Assembly: GCA_016125035.1 (NCBI GenBank)
Contig: WGMN01000008.1
Location: 1 to 64,000 of the forward strand
DNA: 64,000 nucleotides
DNA from: Pseudomonadota bacterium
Lineage (GTDB): Bacteria; Pseudomonadota; Alphaproteobacteria; UBA2136; UBA6156
Direction of reading: 5' to 3'
Shown here: positions 8,289 to 16,115 of the stretch, in pieces
How the letters are laid out: the number at the start of each line of letters is the position of its first letter
How positions within the stretch are numbered: the stretch's first letter is position 1
Made by a program: the position numbers and the translations under genes
The notes under the pieces: generated by a model
Told to the model about the DNA's origin: nothing
The model's input: the letters and a program-made list of their open reading frames with translations, nothing else
Databases searched by the model: none

Positions 8289-8478
8289 CTCATTGCGGCG
8301 CAAAAGCGCAGCGGCTGTCACCGTGGCGATAGGTCCATCCTTTCCTTCAAGGGAGTGATTTGGATAACGGGCGAGAAGTTCCGCATCTGCCTGCCACTTT
8401 ATAGCCCCCCGCACCAACGCGCAAGGCCCCGTTCTGACACCCAACTTACCCCCCGTGCCTCCGGCACAACAACAGGCG

Positions 8479-9090
8479 CTATGCTACCTTTTGCCGCCCT
8501 TGCAACGCCAAACTCAACGTCCCCTCATCCATATAATCCACCGCCGCCCCCACCGGCATGCCCTTGGCCAGGCTGGTCACGTTCACCCCCAGCCCCGCCA
8601 ACCGCTCCAAAATAATATGCCCGGTGGTCTGGCCATCCACGCTGGCGCCCAAGGCCAGAATAACCTCACTCACGCCCTCATCCTTCACCCGCCGCACCAG
8701 TTGGGGTATCCGCACATCCTCCGGCCCCACCCCACTCAAGGCAGAAACCACCCCCCCCAGCACATGGTAACCACCGTCAAACACGCCGCTACGCTCCAGC
8801 GCCCACAGGTCGGCCACACCTTCCACCACGCACAGCACACTGCTATCCCGGCTGGTGTCGCTGCACACTTCGCACAGCGGCGGGGCATTGTGGTTGAAGG
8901 CCAAGTTCCCGCAGCGCCCGCAAATCGCCAACTGTGCCGCCACTTCGGCCAAACTCTTCTGTAACTCGCCCAATTTTTCCGGGCGCTGCAACAAACTCAG
9001 TGCCACCCGCTGCGCACTGCGCGGGCCTAAACCAGGCAGGCGCCCCAGCTGACGCAACAACTTCTCCAGCGGCAAAGGCACCAGCGCCAT
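8479..9090 (-). CDS. recR: Recombination mediator RecR
   Basis: A 203-residue protein of the RecFOR pathway, which loads RecA on gapped DNA. Helix-hairpin-helix region GRLPGLGPRSAQRVAL (about 16-31), a four-cysteine zinc finger (CGRCGN...CEVC, about 57-74) and a Toprim domain (VVEGVADLWALE onward) appear in the proper order, and the C-terminal GMPVGAAVDYMDEGTL segment is conserved. It is the end of the dnaX-ybaB-recR operon. A 41-codon reading frame sits between ybaB and recR and overlaps the recR start by one base. Confidence 0.96.
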   Translation of the reverse strand: MALVPLPLEKLLRQLGRLPGLGPRSAQRVALSLLQRPEKLGELQKSLAEVAAQLAICGRCGNLAFNHNAPPLCEVCSDTSRDSSVLCVVEGVADLWALERSGVFDGGYHVLGGVVSALSGVGPEDVRIPQLVRRVKDEGVSEVILALGASVDGQTTGHIILERLAGLGVNVTSLAKGMPVGAAVDYMDEGTLSLALQGRQKVA

Positions 9091-9215
9091 TATTTTCCCC
9101 AGCTAATCTTCACACCGACCATCGGCAGCGGGCACACATAAACCACCCGGTTCTTGCGGTCCACAAAAGCACCCACCCACAAATCGTACCAGCGGAAGAA
9201 CGGGACCACACGCAT
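9090..9215 (-). CDS. 41-residue conserved-looking small protein between ybaB and recR
   Basis: The predicted peptide starts MRVVPFFRWYDLWVGAFVDR and ends VKISWGK. Its stop TAA overlaps the recR ATG by one base (9090), and its ATG lies two bases after the ybaB stop, so it is translationally coupled inside the operon. The RWYDLWVGAFVDRKN and YVCPLPM parts resemble a family of roughly 40-residue proteins that I recall from proteobacterial and phage genomes; that is memory, not a search. Aromatic-rich, no signal peptide, function unknown. It is easily missed because of its length. Confidence 0.6.
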   Translation of the reverse strand: MRVVPFFRWYDLWVGAFVDRKNRVVYVCPLPMVGVKISWGK

Positions 9216-9217
9216 GC

Positions 9218-9520
9218 CTACAGCCCCGGAATACTCAACCCGCCGGTCACCGCACCCATCTTTTCCTTGGCCAGCGCGTTGGCCTTGGCCAGCGCGTCGT
9301 TGGCGGCCACCTTCAGCAGGTCTTCCAGCATTTCGCCGTCTTCCAGCGCTTCGGGCTTAATGGTCACCTTGGTAATCTCATGGGTGCCCAGCATCATCAC
9401 GCTCACCACGCCACCCCCGGCCACGCCGGTCACTTCGGTCTTGGCCAGCTCATCCTGCACGGCCTTCAGGCCTTTCTGCATTTCCTGCGCCTTCTTCAAC
9501 ATGCCAAACATATTGTTCAT
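9218..9520 (-). CDS. ybaB: YbaB/EbfC nucleoid-associated protein
   Basis: A 100-residue DNA-binding protein of the YbaB/EbfC family: an N-terminal helix with the repeating Met/Gln/Lys pattern MLKKAQEMQKGLKAVQDELA, then the three-stranded sheet VSVMMLGTHEITKVTIKP and a C-terminal helix. Dimers bind DNA without strong sequence specificity. The ATG at 9520 is preceded by AAGGAG at a suitable distance; an in-frame GTG lies one codon upstream. It stands 13 bp after dnaX and before recR, the standard arrangement. Confidence 0.93.
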   Translation of the reverse strand: MNNMFGMLKKAQEMQKGLKAVQDELAKTEVTGVAGGGVVSVMMLGTHEITKVTIKPEALEDGEMLEDLLKVAANDALAKANALAKEKMGAVTGGLSIPGL

Positions 9521-9533
9521 CACTCGCTCTCCT

Positions 9534-11225
9534 TTAATGTCTTACTGTCTCGGCCCGAACCTCTTCCACCTCCGCACCGGGGAACATCCCCAGCACCTCG
9601 GCCACCAGCGGGTCCACAGTGGCGGCCTCGCGGCGTTCCTCGGCGGCCCTGGCCTCTTCCTCGGCTAGTGATGCCACCGGCCCCGCCTCCCCCAGCTCCT
9701 GCACAATCTGCCAACTCACACCGCTCACCGTGCGCAACACCGCACGCAATTCACGCACCAGGTCCTTGGCGTCCAGCAAACCTTTCTCCACCACCAGGCG
9801 CACTTCCACTCCGCTCATGCCCACGCAGCGGGCCTGCCGCTCCAGCGCCGCCGCCAAACCGGGTTTTTCCGGGCGTACCAGTTGCACCACACCCTTCCAG
9901 TCGCCGGGCAAGTCGGCCTTTTTCACCTCAACCTCGCTGCCCACTAGCCCAACCTCCACCACCGGCAAATCGCGCACCTCGCGCGGCTCATGCACCGCCA
10001 TCGCGCCCGCACTCGCCGCCACCTTCGGCGCACTCGCGGCTTCCACTACATGCTTCGCCTCACCCAGCAATTTGTCGAAGGCCGGCAACGGCGCCAGGTA
10101 GGCCATGCGCACCGCTGCCATGCTCAATGCCTCATAGGGCCGCTCGGCACCGCGCACTTCGGCCAGCGCCTGCATCAACATCTGGTAAAGGCGGCCCAGG
10201 TTGGCCATCCCCACCTTGACTGCCAGCGGCACCGCGCGGGTGCGCTCCAATTCGGTCAGCTGCACATCTTCGGCCAATCCCGGCACAATCTTCAACCGCG
10301 TCAGCAGGTGGGTTACTTCCAGCAACCCCTGCACCACACCCAGCGCATCCTGGCCGCCCTCATACAAACCATCCAAAAGCGCCAGCGTCTGCTCGGCACC
10401 ACCTGCCAGCAAGGCCTCCAGCAAGTCAAACACACGGGCCTTGTCGGCCAGCCCCAACATGCCCTGCACCACTTGCGTGCGCACCATGTCGCCGTGGCTC
10501 AGCGCAATCGCCTGGTCAAGCAAACTCAACCCGTCGCGCACACTGCCATCTGCCGCGCGCGCAATCAGCGTCACCGCGGCAGGCTCGGCTTCAATCTTTT
10601 CCTTGCCCAGAATCTCGGTGAAATAAGGCGCCAGCACCTCGCTCGGCACACGCTTCAAATCAAAGCGCTGGCAACGGCTCAGCACCGTCACCGGTATCTT
10701 GTGCACTTCCGTGGTGGCAAAGATGAACTTCACTCGCTCGGGCGGCTCTTCCAGGGTCTTCAAAAGCGCGTTGAACGCGGTGGTGGAGAGCATGTGCACT
10801 TCGTCAATAATGTAAACCTTGTAGCGCCCGGCGCTCGGCGCGTAGTTCACGCCCTCAAACAACCGCTGCACGTCCTCCACGCCGCGGTTGCTGGCGGCGT
10901 CAAACTCAAACACATCCACATGGCGCCCGGTCCTTATCGCCTCCACCTCCGGGTCGTCTAGGTCCCAGGTTACCGCCGGGCCGTTCTTGCAGTTCAGCGC
11001 CATCGCCAGCAACCGCGCGGTGCTGGTCTTGCCTGTTCCCCTAATCCCCGTCAGCACATACGCGTGGTGGATCTTCTGCGCCTTGATCGCATTGGTCAGC
11101 GTACGCACCAAAGCGTCCTGGCCGATCAACTCACCAAAGGTGCGGCTGCGATACTTGCGCGCCAGCACCACGTAGTCAGCTACAGGCACATCCACACTCG
11201 CGGTTTTGGTCACATCATCCCCCAT
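9534..11225 (-). CDS. dnaX: DNA polymerase III subunit gamma/tau, zinc module lost
   Basis: A 563-residue clamp-loader ATPase of the replicative polymerase. Walker A GIRGTGKTS is at 60-68, DEVHML (Walker B) at 141-146, and LLKTLEEPP and the SRCQRFDLKR sensor region follow. After about residue 370 come the Ala/Glu-rich tau-specific parts. The small zinc module that normally follows Walker A has only one cysteine (Cys79); the CxxC half is replaced by an Asp/Glu-rich segment near WDLDDPEVEA. The ATG at 11225 was chosen because sequence upstream overlaps a terminator. First gene of dnaX-ybaB-sORF-recR. Confidence 0.95.
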   Translation of the reverse strand: MGDDVTKTASVDVPVADYVVLARKYRSRTFGELIGQDALVRTLTNAIKAQKIHHAYVLTGIRGTGKTSTARLLAMALNCKNGPAVTWDLDDPEVEAIRTGRHVDVFEFDAASNRGVEDVQRLFEGVNYAPSAGRYKVYIIDEVHMLSTTAFNALLKTLEEPPERVKFIFATTEVHKIPVTVLSRCQRFDLKRVPSEVLAPYFTEILGKEKIEAEPAAVTLIARAADGSVRDGLSLLDQAIALSHGDMVRTQVVQGMLGLADKARVFDLLEALLAGGAEQTLALLDGLYEGGQDALGVVQGLLEVTHLLTRLKIVPGLAEDVQLTELERTRAVPLAVKVGMANLGRLYQMLMQALAEVRGAERPYEALSMAAVRMAYLAPLPAFDKLLGEAKHVVEAASAPKVAASAGAMAVHEPREVRDLPVVEVGLVGSEVEVKKADLPGDWKGVVQLVRPEKPGLAAALERQARCVGMSGVEVRLVVEKGLLDAKDLVRELRAVLRTVSGVSWQIVQELGEAGPVASLAEEEARAAEERREAATVDPLVAEVLGMFPGAEVEEVRAETVRH

Positions 11226-11267
11226 CGGCCCCTTATACGTGAAGACGCCCGCCCCCGCCACCACCCT

Positions 11268-11327
11268 GCCGCAAAAAACGGCGCAGGGGCCGGGGTAGAG
11301 TCTCATCAACTCCCCCCGGCCCCTGCC
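11268..11327 (-). terminator. Rho-independent terminator of the 11342-11947 gene
   Basis: On the minus strand a 13-bp stem (GCAGGGGCCGGGG with CCCCGGCCCCTGC) is followed by GCCG and a run of six T. It lies just after the stop of the 11342-11947 gene and before dnaX, so it separates these two transcription units. Confidence 0.85.
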
Positions 11328-11341
11328 CTCATCGTGTGCGG

Positions 11342-11947
11342 CTACCCGGTGGTATCCAGGTCTTCCGGCACAGGCTGCAGCGCAGCCTGTGCCGTTTTCT
11401 CTTCGGCCTTCACGCTGGCCAGCACGTCCAGGGTGTAGGTCTCCTTCACCTTCCCCACCACCGGCCGTAAGGTCACGTCAACCTTGCGTGCCAGCCGCAC
11501 ACCCTTCAGCGTCACAAACTCGCCCAGGGCCTGCTCGATGAACGGACCCAACCAGGCATACAGGGGCACTTCCCAGGCGGGCTGCCCCATAAACGCCTTC
11601 AACTCGTTGCGGGCGTTCCTTGGCGGTTTTTCATCCCGCTCGGTGGCCCAACGCCTGTTAAGCGAGTCGACGAGATAGTCGGCAACCTGGTCCGCCACCT
11701 GCCGGGTCCGCTGCGGCCCTTTCCAGTCAGGCAGCAAAATCATGGTACCTTCGCTCTCCTGCCGCACCTTAATGCCGTCTTCCTTGCGGTAGCCTGCCTC
11801 CAGCTCCATGGTCTGGATACCAAAGTCCACCTGCTGGCCTTCGGCCTCCGGCACCACAATCTTCACCCAGCGGTGCACCTGGCTGGACTGCTCGCCCCCC
11901 TGAACATAAATGCTCAGCAGGGCCCAATAAACGCACTCTTTATTCAT
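11342..11947 (-). CDS. Hypothetical protein, 201 aa
   Basis: I do not recognise this protein. It has no signal peptide or clear membrane helix; its first 25 residues (MNKECVYWALLSIYVQGG) are mildly hydrophobic. The middle is strongly charged with alternating strands and helices, for example RQVADQVADYLVDSLNRRW, and it ends in a low-complexity Ala/Glu tail. A GGAGG ribosome-binding site lies 7 bases before the ATG at 11947. It is a single-gene unit between a terminator and a 260-bp region without genes. Confidence 0.6.
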   Translation of the reverse strand: MNKECVYWALLSIYVQGGEQSSQVHRWVKIVVPEAEGQQVDFGIQTMELEAGYRKEDGIKVRQESEGTMILLPDWKGPQRTRQVADQVADYLVDSLNRRWATERDEKPPRNARNELKAFMGQPAWEVPLYAWLGPFIEQALGEFVTLKGVRLARKVDVTLRPVVGKVKETYTLDVLASVKAEEKTAQAALQPVPEDLDTTG

Positions 11948-12210
11948 GATGAGCCTCCAAAGCAGCACTCCACGGGGGAGGCCTGAATGAATCTACAACG
12001 TGTATACCAAACCCGCCCCCACCCCACAAGCCCCAACATTTACTTTTACCCGGCAAATAGGGTATGAAGCCCCCAGGCCCCGACGCGCCAACCCAAAACC
12101 CCGCCAGGCCGGAAACGGAGCAACGGTATGGCAAGGCGCGGGTGGGGCCCTTTTACGCACCTTCACCGCCCCCAGTGGATTTTTCCCGCCACACCACGTA
12201 ATGTGCGCCC

Positions 12211-12699
12211 ATGAACGCCACCACCCACCGCCGCCGGCGCAAGCCGCGCAACAAATCCGGCCGCCCGCCGGTCCGCAAGGGCGGGCGCACGCCGCGCCAC
12301 CTTTACGATGTCCGCCAGTACGCGCTGCTGGCCGACGCCGCGGGCAACCTGCTGATCCTGCAATTGCCTAAGGAGTACGACGCCTCATCCGCCAACACCT
12401 GGACCCTCCCCGGCGGCAAGCTGGAACCGTCCGACGTGCCGGGCGAGGGCCTGCTGCGCGAGATCACCGAGGAAACCGGCCTCAAGGCCACCCTCACCGG
12501 CCTGTGCACCGTGGCGCGGTGGACCAACCGCAACAGCAAAAAACTGGCCATTTTCTACAAGGCCACGGTTACCGGCACCAAACCCGCACTCAAACTCTCC
12601 GGCGAGCACCAGCGCGCCATCTGGATCTCCCCCTCCGAGGCGGAAGAGTTCCCCTTCCACCGCCCAGACATGCTCACCGTCATCAAGGAAAACCTGTAG
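12211..12699 (+). CDS. Nudix hydrolase with basic N-terminal tail
   Basis: A 162-residue Nudix protein. A very basic, presumably unstructured N-terminus (RRRRKPRNKSGRPPVRKGGR, residues about 7-26) precedes the hydrolase domain. The Nudix box core LLREITEETGL is intact, with TLPGGKLEPSDVPGEG before it, slightly longer than the usual spacing between GG and the first Glu. Substrate cannot be told from sequence; small Nudix proteins of this type hydrolyse nucleoside diphosphate derivatives. It is convergent with the peroxiredoxin gene, with a shared hairpin between. The basic tail could bind nucleic acid, an inference only. Confidence 0.82.
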   Translation: MNATTHRRRRKPRNKSGRPPVRKGGRTPRHLYDVRQYALLADAAGNLLILQLPKEYDASSANTWTLPGGKLEPSDVPGEGLLREITEETGLKATLTGLCTVARWTNRNSKKLAIFYKATVTGTKPALKLSGEHQRAIWISPSEAEEFPFHRPDMLTVIKENL

Positions 12700-12728
12700 C
12701 AAAAAAAAGGGCCCGCAGGCCCCTTTCA
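12700..12728. terminator. Terminator between Nudix and peroxiredoxin genes
   Basis: GGGCCCGCAGGCCC forms a short stem-loop. On the minus strand it is followed by eight T, so it terminates the peroxiredoxin transcript; on the plus strand the tail is CCTTTC, a weaker terminator for the Nudix gene. Confidence 0.75.
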
Positions 12729-12736
12729 CCAGCGGC

Positions 12737-13327
12737 TTAAGCCGCCTGCTTGGCCAGGTAACTCCCCGTGCCCTCGCGGGTGGCCTTCATCCCGCCTTCG
12801 CCCTTTTGCCAGTTGGCGGGGCACACGTCGCCGTTTTCCTCGTAAAAGGCCAGGGCGTCCACCATGCGCAGCATCTCGCTCACGCTGCGGCCCAGCGGCA
12901 GGTCGTTGATCACCATGTGGCGCACGGTGCCTTCCTTATCCAGCAGGTAGCTGGCACGGTAGGTCACACCGTCGCCGTTCAAAATCCCCAAGGGGGCAGA
13001 GATCTCGCGGTTCATGTCCGAGAGCAACGGGTAGCCGATCTCGCCAATCCCGCCGTCCTTCAACGCGGTGCGGCGCCACGCGGCATGGCTGTGCACGCTG
13101 TCCACGCTGGCGCCCACCACTTTGCAGCCACGGGCTTCAAACTCGCCCAGCGCCTTGTCAAAGGCCACCAGCTCGGTGGGGCACACAAAGGTAAAATCCA
13201 GGGGGTAAAAAAACACCACCGTGTACCCACCTTTGTTGATAAACTCATAGGCCCCGTCAATGCTGCCATCCGCCAGCACCGCCGCCGCCTTGCTTACCGG
13301 AAATTTCTCACCGATCATCATCGTCAT
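12737..13327 (-). CDS. Typical 2-Cys peroxiredoxin (AhpC/Prx1 type)
   Basis: A 196-residue thiol peroxidase. The peroxidatic cysteine is in DFTFVCPTEL (Cys49) with its Thr and downstream Arg, and the resolving cysteine is in GDVCPANW (Cys169), so it is a typical 2-Cys enzyme acting as a dimer. It lacks a signal peptide and is cytosolic. The ATG two codons downstream (13321) has the better-spaced GGGGG ribosome-binding site. It is divergent from trxB with about 130 bp between; thioredoxin/TrxB is the likely reductant, since no ahpF is present. An OxyR-type control of the divergent promoters is plausible but not shown. Confidence 0.92.
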   Translation of the reverse strand: MTMMIGEKFPVSKAAAVLADGSIDGAYEFINKGGYTVVFFYPLDFTFVCPTELVAFDKALGEFEARGCKVVGASVDSVHSHAAWRRTALKDGGIGEIGYPLLSDMNREISAPLGILNGDGVTYRASYLLDKEGTVRHMVINDLPLGRSVSEMLRMVDALAFYEENGDVCPANWQKGEGGMKATREGTGSYLAKQAA

Positions 13328-13461
13328 ATCCCCCTGTTTCCCATCTGTGTAAATTTGGCCGCACCCTACACCAATGCCCGTTTGTTAGCCACCCTCCGCG
13401 CGGTATTTTTTAGGCACCGCCGTTCCTTGTCCATCCCCGGCAAATACGCTACAACAGCCCC

Positions 13462-14442
13462 ATGCAAACCCCTTCCCTCCTCATTCTCGGCTCCGGCGCG
13501 GCCGGCTGCACGGCGGCCATCTACGCGGCGCGCGCGGGCCTCAAACCCACCCTCATCCGCGGCAACCAGCCCGGCGGCCAACTCACCATTACTACCGATG
13601 TGGAAAACTACCCCGGCTTCGCCCAAACCATCCAGGGCCCCTGGCTGATGGAGCAGATGGAAGCCCAGGCCCGCCACTGCGGCGCCGAGATCGTGGAAGA
13701 CCACATCGTGAAAGCAGAGCTTTCCCCCGAAAATCCCATAACCCGAAAATCCGATAACCCCATCAAGCTCACCGGCCAATCGGGCCAAACCTACACCGCC
13801 CCCAGCCTGATCATCGCCACCGGCGCCACCGCCAAATGGCTGGGCCTGCCGGGCGAGAAAACCTTCAACGGCAAGGGCGTCTCGGCCTGCGCAACGTGCG
13901 ACGGCGCCTTCTACCGTGGCCGCGACGTCTGCGTGGTCGGCGGCGGCAACACCGCCATGGAGGAAGCGCTCTACCTCGCGGGCATCGCCAAATCGGTCAC
14001 TCTCATCCACCGGCGCGATACCTTCCGCGGCGAAAAGGTGCTGCAAGAGCGCGTCAAGAACCACGACAAGATCACCACCCTCTGGAACCACAAAGTGGAT
14101 GAGATTCTGGGCGACCCCCACCCCATCACCGGCGGCGTCACCGGGCTGAAACTTTCCAACACCCAAACCGGGCAAACGCAAGAGCTCAAAACCCACGGCC
14201 TGTTCGTCGCCATCGGCCACCAGCCCAACACCCAACTCTTCACCGGCCAGCTGGATATGGACGAAACCGGCTACCTCAAAACCGCCCCCGGCACCGTCTT
14301 CGCGCTGCATAACGGCAAATCCCTACCCGGCATCTTCGCCGCCGGAGACGTCGCCGACCCCATCTACCGCCAGGCCGTCACCGCCGCCGGCATGGGCTGC
14401 ATGGCGGCGCTCGACGCCAACCGCTACCTGGAAAGCCTCTAG
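13462..14442 (+). CDS. trxB: Thioredoxin reductase
   Basis: A 326-residue FAD/NADPH flavoenzyme that reduces thioredoxin. FAD-binding GSGAAGCTAA is at 10-19, the redox-active CATC at 143-146, the NADPH-binding GGGNTAMEEA follows, and the second FAD motif GIFAAGDVAD is near the end. Residues about 88-101 (SPENPITRKSDNPI) are an insertion relative to the family as I know it and are encoded by a short imperfect tandem repeat of 16 bp. The rest of the enzyme looks fully functional. It probably serves the divergent peroxiredoxin. Confidence 0.95.
   Translation: MQTPSLLILGSGAAGCTAAIYAARAGLKPTLIRGNQPGGQLTITTDVENYPGFAQTIQGPWLMEQMEAQARHCGAEIVEDHIVKAELSPENPITRKSDNPIKLTGQSGQTYTAPSLIIATGATAKWLGLPGEKTFNGKGVSACATCDGAFYRGRDVCVVGGGNTAMEEALYLAGIAKSVTLIHRRDTFRGEKVLQERVKNHDKITTLWNHKVDEILGDPHPITGGVTGLKLSNTQTGQTQELKTHGLFVAIGHQPNTQLFTGQLDMDETGYLKTAPGTVFALHNGKSLPGIFAAGDVADPIYRQAVTAAGMGCMAALDANRYLESL
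13724..13762. repeat. In-frame short tandem repeat inside trxB
   Basis: Two copies of a 16-bp unit, CCGAAAATCCCATAAC and CCGAAAATCCGATAAC, lie in tandem and are translated as part of an extra surface segment in TrxB. The unit is AT-richer than its surroundings, as in other arrays of this class here. Confidence 0.65.
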
Positions 14443-14487
14443 CAAAAGCTTGCCCCCCACCGGGCAATAAGCTAAAACCCGCCTCAC

Positions 14488-14561
14488 GCGGGATTAGTTC
14501 AATGGTAGAATGGAAGCTTCCCAAGCTTCAGGCACGGGTCCGATTCCCGTATCCCGCTCCA
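14488..14561 (+). tRNA. tRNA-Gly (anticodon CCC)
   Basis: The 74-base gene folds into a cloverleaf: acceptor GCGGGAT pairs with ATCCCGC, the anticodon arm is GAAGC-TTCCCAA-GCTTC giving anticodon CCC, and the T arm is CGGGTCCGATTCCCG. The CCA end is encoded. It reads GGG glycine codons. The HNH endonuclease gene begins 22 bases after it. Confidence 0.95.
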
Positions 14562-14582
14562 ACTTCAAACAAAGCCAAACCC

Positions 14583-15266
14583 ATGGCCCTGTCCCCAAGC
14601 CGCCGTTGCCTGCGCGAACCGGTCGCGGAAATTTTCCAGGCTGCAAACCACCTCTCCCAAGCCGCCGAGGCCCACCTTGCCGGTCACACCTCCCTGGCCA
14701 TAAGCCTTATCAAAAAGGCCGACTGTCCAGCCATCGCCGCCTGGACAGAATCCCTCTGGGGCAAGACTACCCCCTACAACATCCGTACTGCGGTTCCCCA
14801 TCTGCCACCTCTTCTCGCCCGTGGGCAGCGGCAACCCTTGCGCATGCCGTCCACGGCCCTGCAACAGCAATTGCTGGCTCGCGATGGCTACCATTGCCGT
14901 TACTGCGGCATACCTCTTATCCGCAAAGAGGTCCGGGTGGCGCTGCAGCATGCTTACCCGCAAGCCGTGCGCTGGGGTTCAACCAATGCCTCGCAACACA
15001 CGGCCCTCCAGGCTATGTGGCTTACCTACGAGCACGTAGTGCCTCATGCCCGAGGGGGCACAAATGAAGTGAAAAACCTCATCGTCAGCTGCTGGCCCTG
15101 CAATGGCGCAAAAGCCCAATACATGCTTGAAGAGTTCGGCCTGGCCGACCCCCGCCTCACACCCCCTTGTCCATCCACGTGGGACGGGCTGGAACGCATT
15201 CTTCCCCCCGCAAAAAAGGGGCCCGCAGGCCCCCGGGTAACCCAACATGCACAAAGGGTAACTTAG
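14583..15266 (+). CDS. HNH endonuclease
   Basis: A 227-residue protein with a C-terminal HNH nuclease domain. A zinc-binding pair CRYC (105-108) and a second pair CWPC (170-173) bracket the catalytic segment TYEHVVPHARGGTNEVKNL, with the invariant histidine pair and Asn. The N-terminal 85 residues are helical and unrecognised. Its start, 22 bp after tRNA-Gly, fits a gene inserted next to a tRNA. The 3' end reads through the terminator hairpin of the convergent GlsB gene, and the stop overlaps that gene by four bases. Target and role (restriction, homing or repair) are unknown. Confidence 0.8.
   Translation: MALSPSRRCLREPVAEIFQAANHLSQAAEAHLAGHTSLAISLIKKADCPAIAAWTESLWGKTTPYNIRTAVPHLPPLLARGQRQPLRMPSTALQQQLLARDGYHCRYCGIPLIRKEVRVALQHAYPQAVRWGSTNASQHTALQAMWLTYEHVVPHARGGTNEVKNLIVSCWPCNGAKAQYMLEEFGLADPRLTPPCPSTWDGLERILPPAKKGPAGPRVTQHAQRVT
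15210..15237 (-). terminator. Terminator of the first GlsB-family gene
   Basis: On the minus strand the stem GGGGGCCTGCGGGCCCC is followed by six T. It lies inside the 3' coding end of the HNH gene, so the two convergent transcripts overlap here. The loop sequence is the same as in the 12700 terminator. Confidence 0.75.
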
Positions 15267-15526
15267 TCCAGCACCGGGCGGCGCACCATGCGCAGCAACG
15301 CCAGCAGCACAATCGCCCCAATGGTGGAAACCACCAGGCTCGGCAAAATGCCGCCACCTGCCGGCATCATGCCCAGCGCGCTCAAAATCGCCGGGCCGAT
15401 AAGCGCCCCGATCAACCCCACGATCAAGCTGGTGATCAGGCCATAAGCCTCGCCCATAATCACTTCCGCCAGCCAACCGGCCAGCAGCCCCACAATCAAT
15501 GCACCAATTATTCCAACACCAATCAT
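15263..15526 (-). CDS. GlsB/YeaQ/YmgE family stress-response membrane protein
   Basis: An 87-residue protein made of three transmembrane helices with Gly-rich packing: IGALIVGLLAGWLAEVIM, GLITSLIVGLIGALIGPAIL and LVVSTIGAIVLLALLRMV. This is the GlsB (transglycosylase-associated) family, induced by stationary phase or acid stress in several bacteria, with no known biochemical activity. The ATG at 15526 is preceded by AAGGAGG. A second related gene lies 190 bp upstream on the same strand but has its own terminator. Confidence 0.88.
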   Translation of the reverse strand: MIGVGIIGALIVGLLAGWLAEVIMGEAYGLITSLIVGLIGALIGPAILSALGMMPAGGGILPSLVVSTIGAIVLLALLRMVRRPVLD

Positions 15527-15658
15527 AATCGCACCTCCTTTTGTTAGGCCCCAAGCCTGTGCGCCCCTGCCCCTGCCCGTCAACCGCAATCCACCGCTAA
15601 ACTCCTCTTCCACTTGGTATTTTTACAATCCACCTGGTGTTCTTCACAACTTCCTTAT

Positions 15659-15693
15659 AGCCAAAAAAGCAGGGGCGCTTTGGCGCCCCTGCC
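15659..15693 (-). terminator. Terminator of the second GlsB-family gene
   Basis: A perfect 10-bp stem, GCAGGGGCGC paired with GCGCCCCTGC around TTTG, is followed on the minus strand by six T. It ends the transcript of the 15713-15973 gene. Confidence 0.88.
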
Positions 15694-15712
15694 CGGCCTT
15701 GCGGCCGGTACG

Positions 15713-15973
15713 TTAGGCCTTAGGCGCACGCTTGATCAGGTCAAGCAGCACAAAGGCGATCACCGCACCGATCGCGGCGGTCACCGCATACGGCACGGTG
15801 CCCGCGGTGGCAAAGCTCAGGCCGATCAGCCCGGCCAGCACCGGCGCCACAAAGGCGCCCAGCAACCCTACAATAAGGTTGGTCGGCAGGTCGTTTCGCT
15901 TACGCAAGTGCGTGGCGATGAAACCTGCGATCAGGCCCACCACCACAGTCGTTAACAGAGTAACGCTTGTCAT
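15713..15973 (-). CDS. GlsB/YeaQ-like small membrane protein (second copy)
   Basis: An 86-residue protein with three hydrophobic helices (VTLLTTVVVGLIAGFIATHL, then LIVGLLGAFVAPVLAGLIGL, then AVTAAIGAVIAFVLLDLI) and the same Gly spacing as its neighbour, so it is a diverged paralogue of the GlsB family. I chose the ATG at 15973 because AAGGAG lies nine bases before it; the GTG three codons upstream overlaps that site. Own terminator at 15659-15693. Function unknown beyond family association with stress. Confidence 0.82.
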   Translation of the reverse strand: MTSVTLLTTVVVGLIAGFIATHLRKRNDLPTNLIVGLLGAFVAPVLAGLIGLSFATAGTVPYAVTAAIGAVIAFVLLDLIKRAPKA

Positions 15974-16115
15974 GGTTAGCACTCCTTTTTTGGTTACGGG
16001 CCGCCACCATTGGCAGTCCTAGGGCTTATACCCCCCGCTGTAACCTTTCCTAACCTGTCAACTTATTGAAATAGAATATAAAAACGCACATGTCAGTTGG
16101 TGCGCTGCAATACTT

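Noticed and set aside
8289..8444. N-terminal extension of RsfS or remnant of nadD
   Set aside because: The frame stays open upstream but shows neither NadD motifs nor RsfS conservation.
11225..11341. SRP (4.5S) RNA gene next to dnaX
   Set aside because: The stem-loop there is a plain terminator and the GGAAGGAAGCAGC-type SRP loop is absent.
11969..12210. Gene in the 240-bp gap before the Nudix gene
   Set aside because: Frames are short and overlap the gene starts; I see nothing supported there.
14488..15266. Integrated element bounded by tRNA-Gly and the HNH gene
   Set aside because: No duplicate of the tRNA 3' end and no integrase are present; only the gene itself may be acquired.
16023..16115. 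Promoter with TTGACA and TATAAG for the second GlsB-like gene
   Set aside because: The boxes are about 25 bases apart, too far for a sigma-70 promoter.
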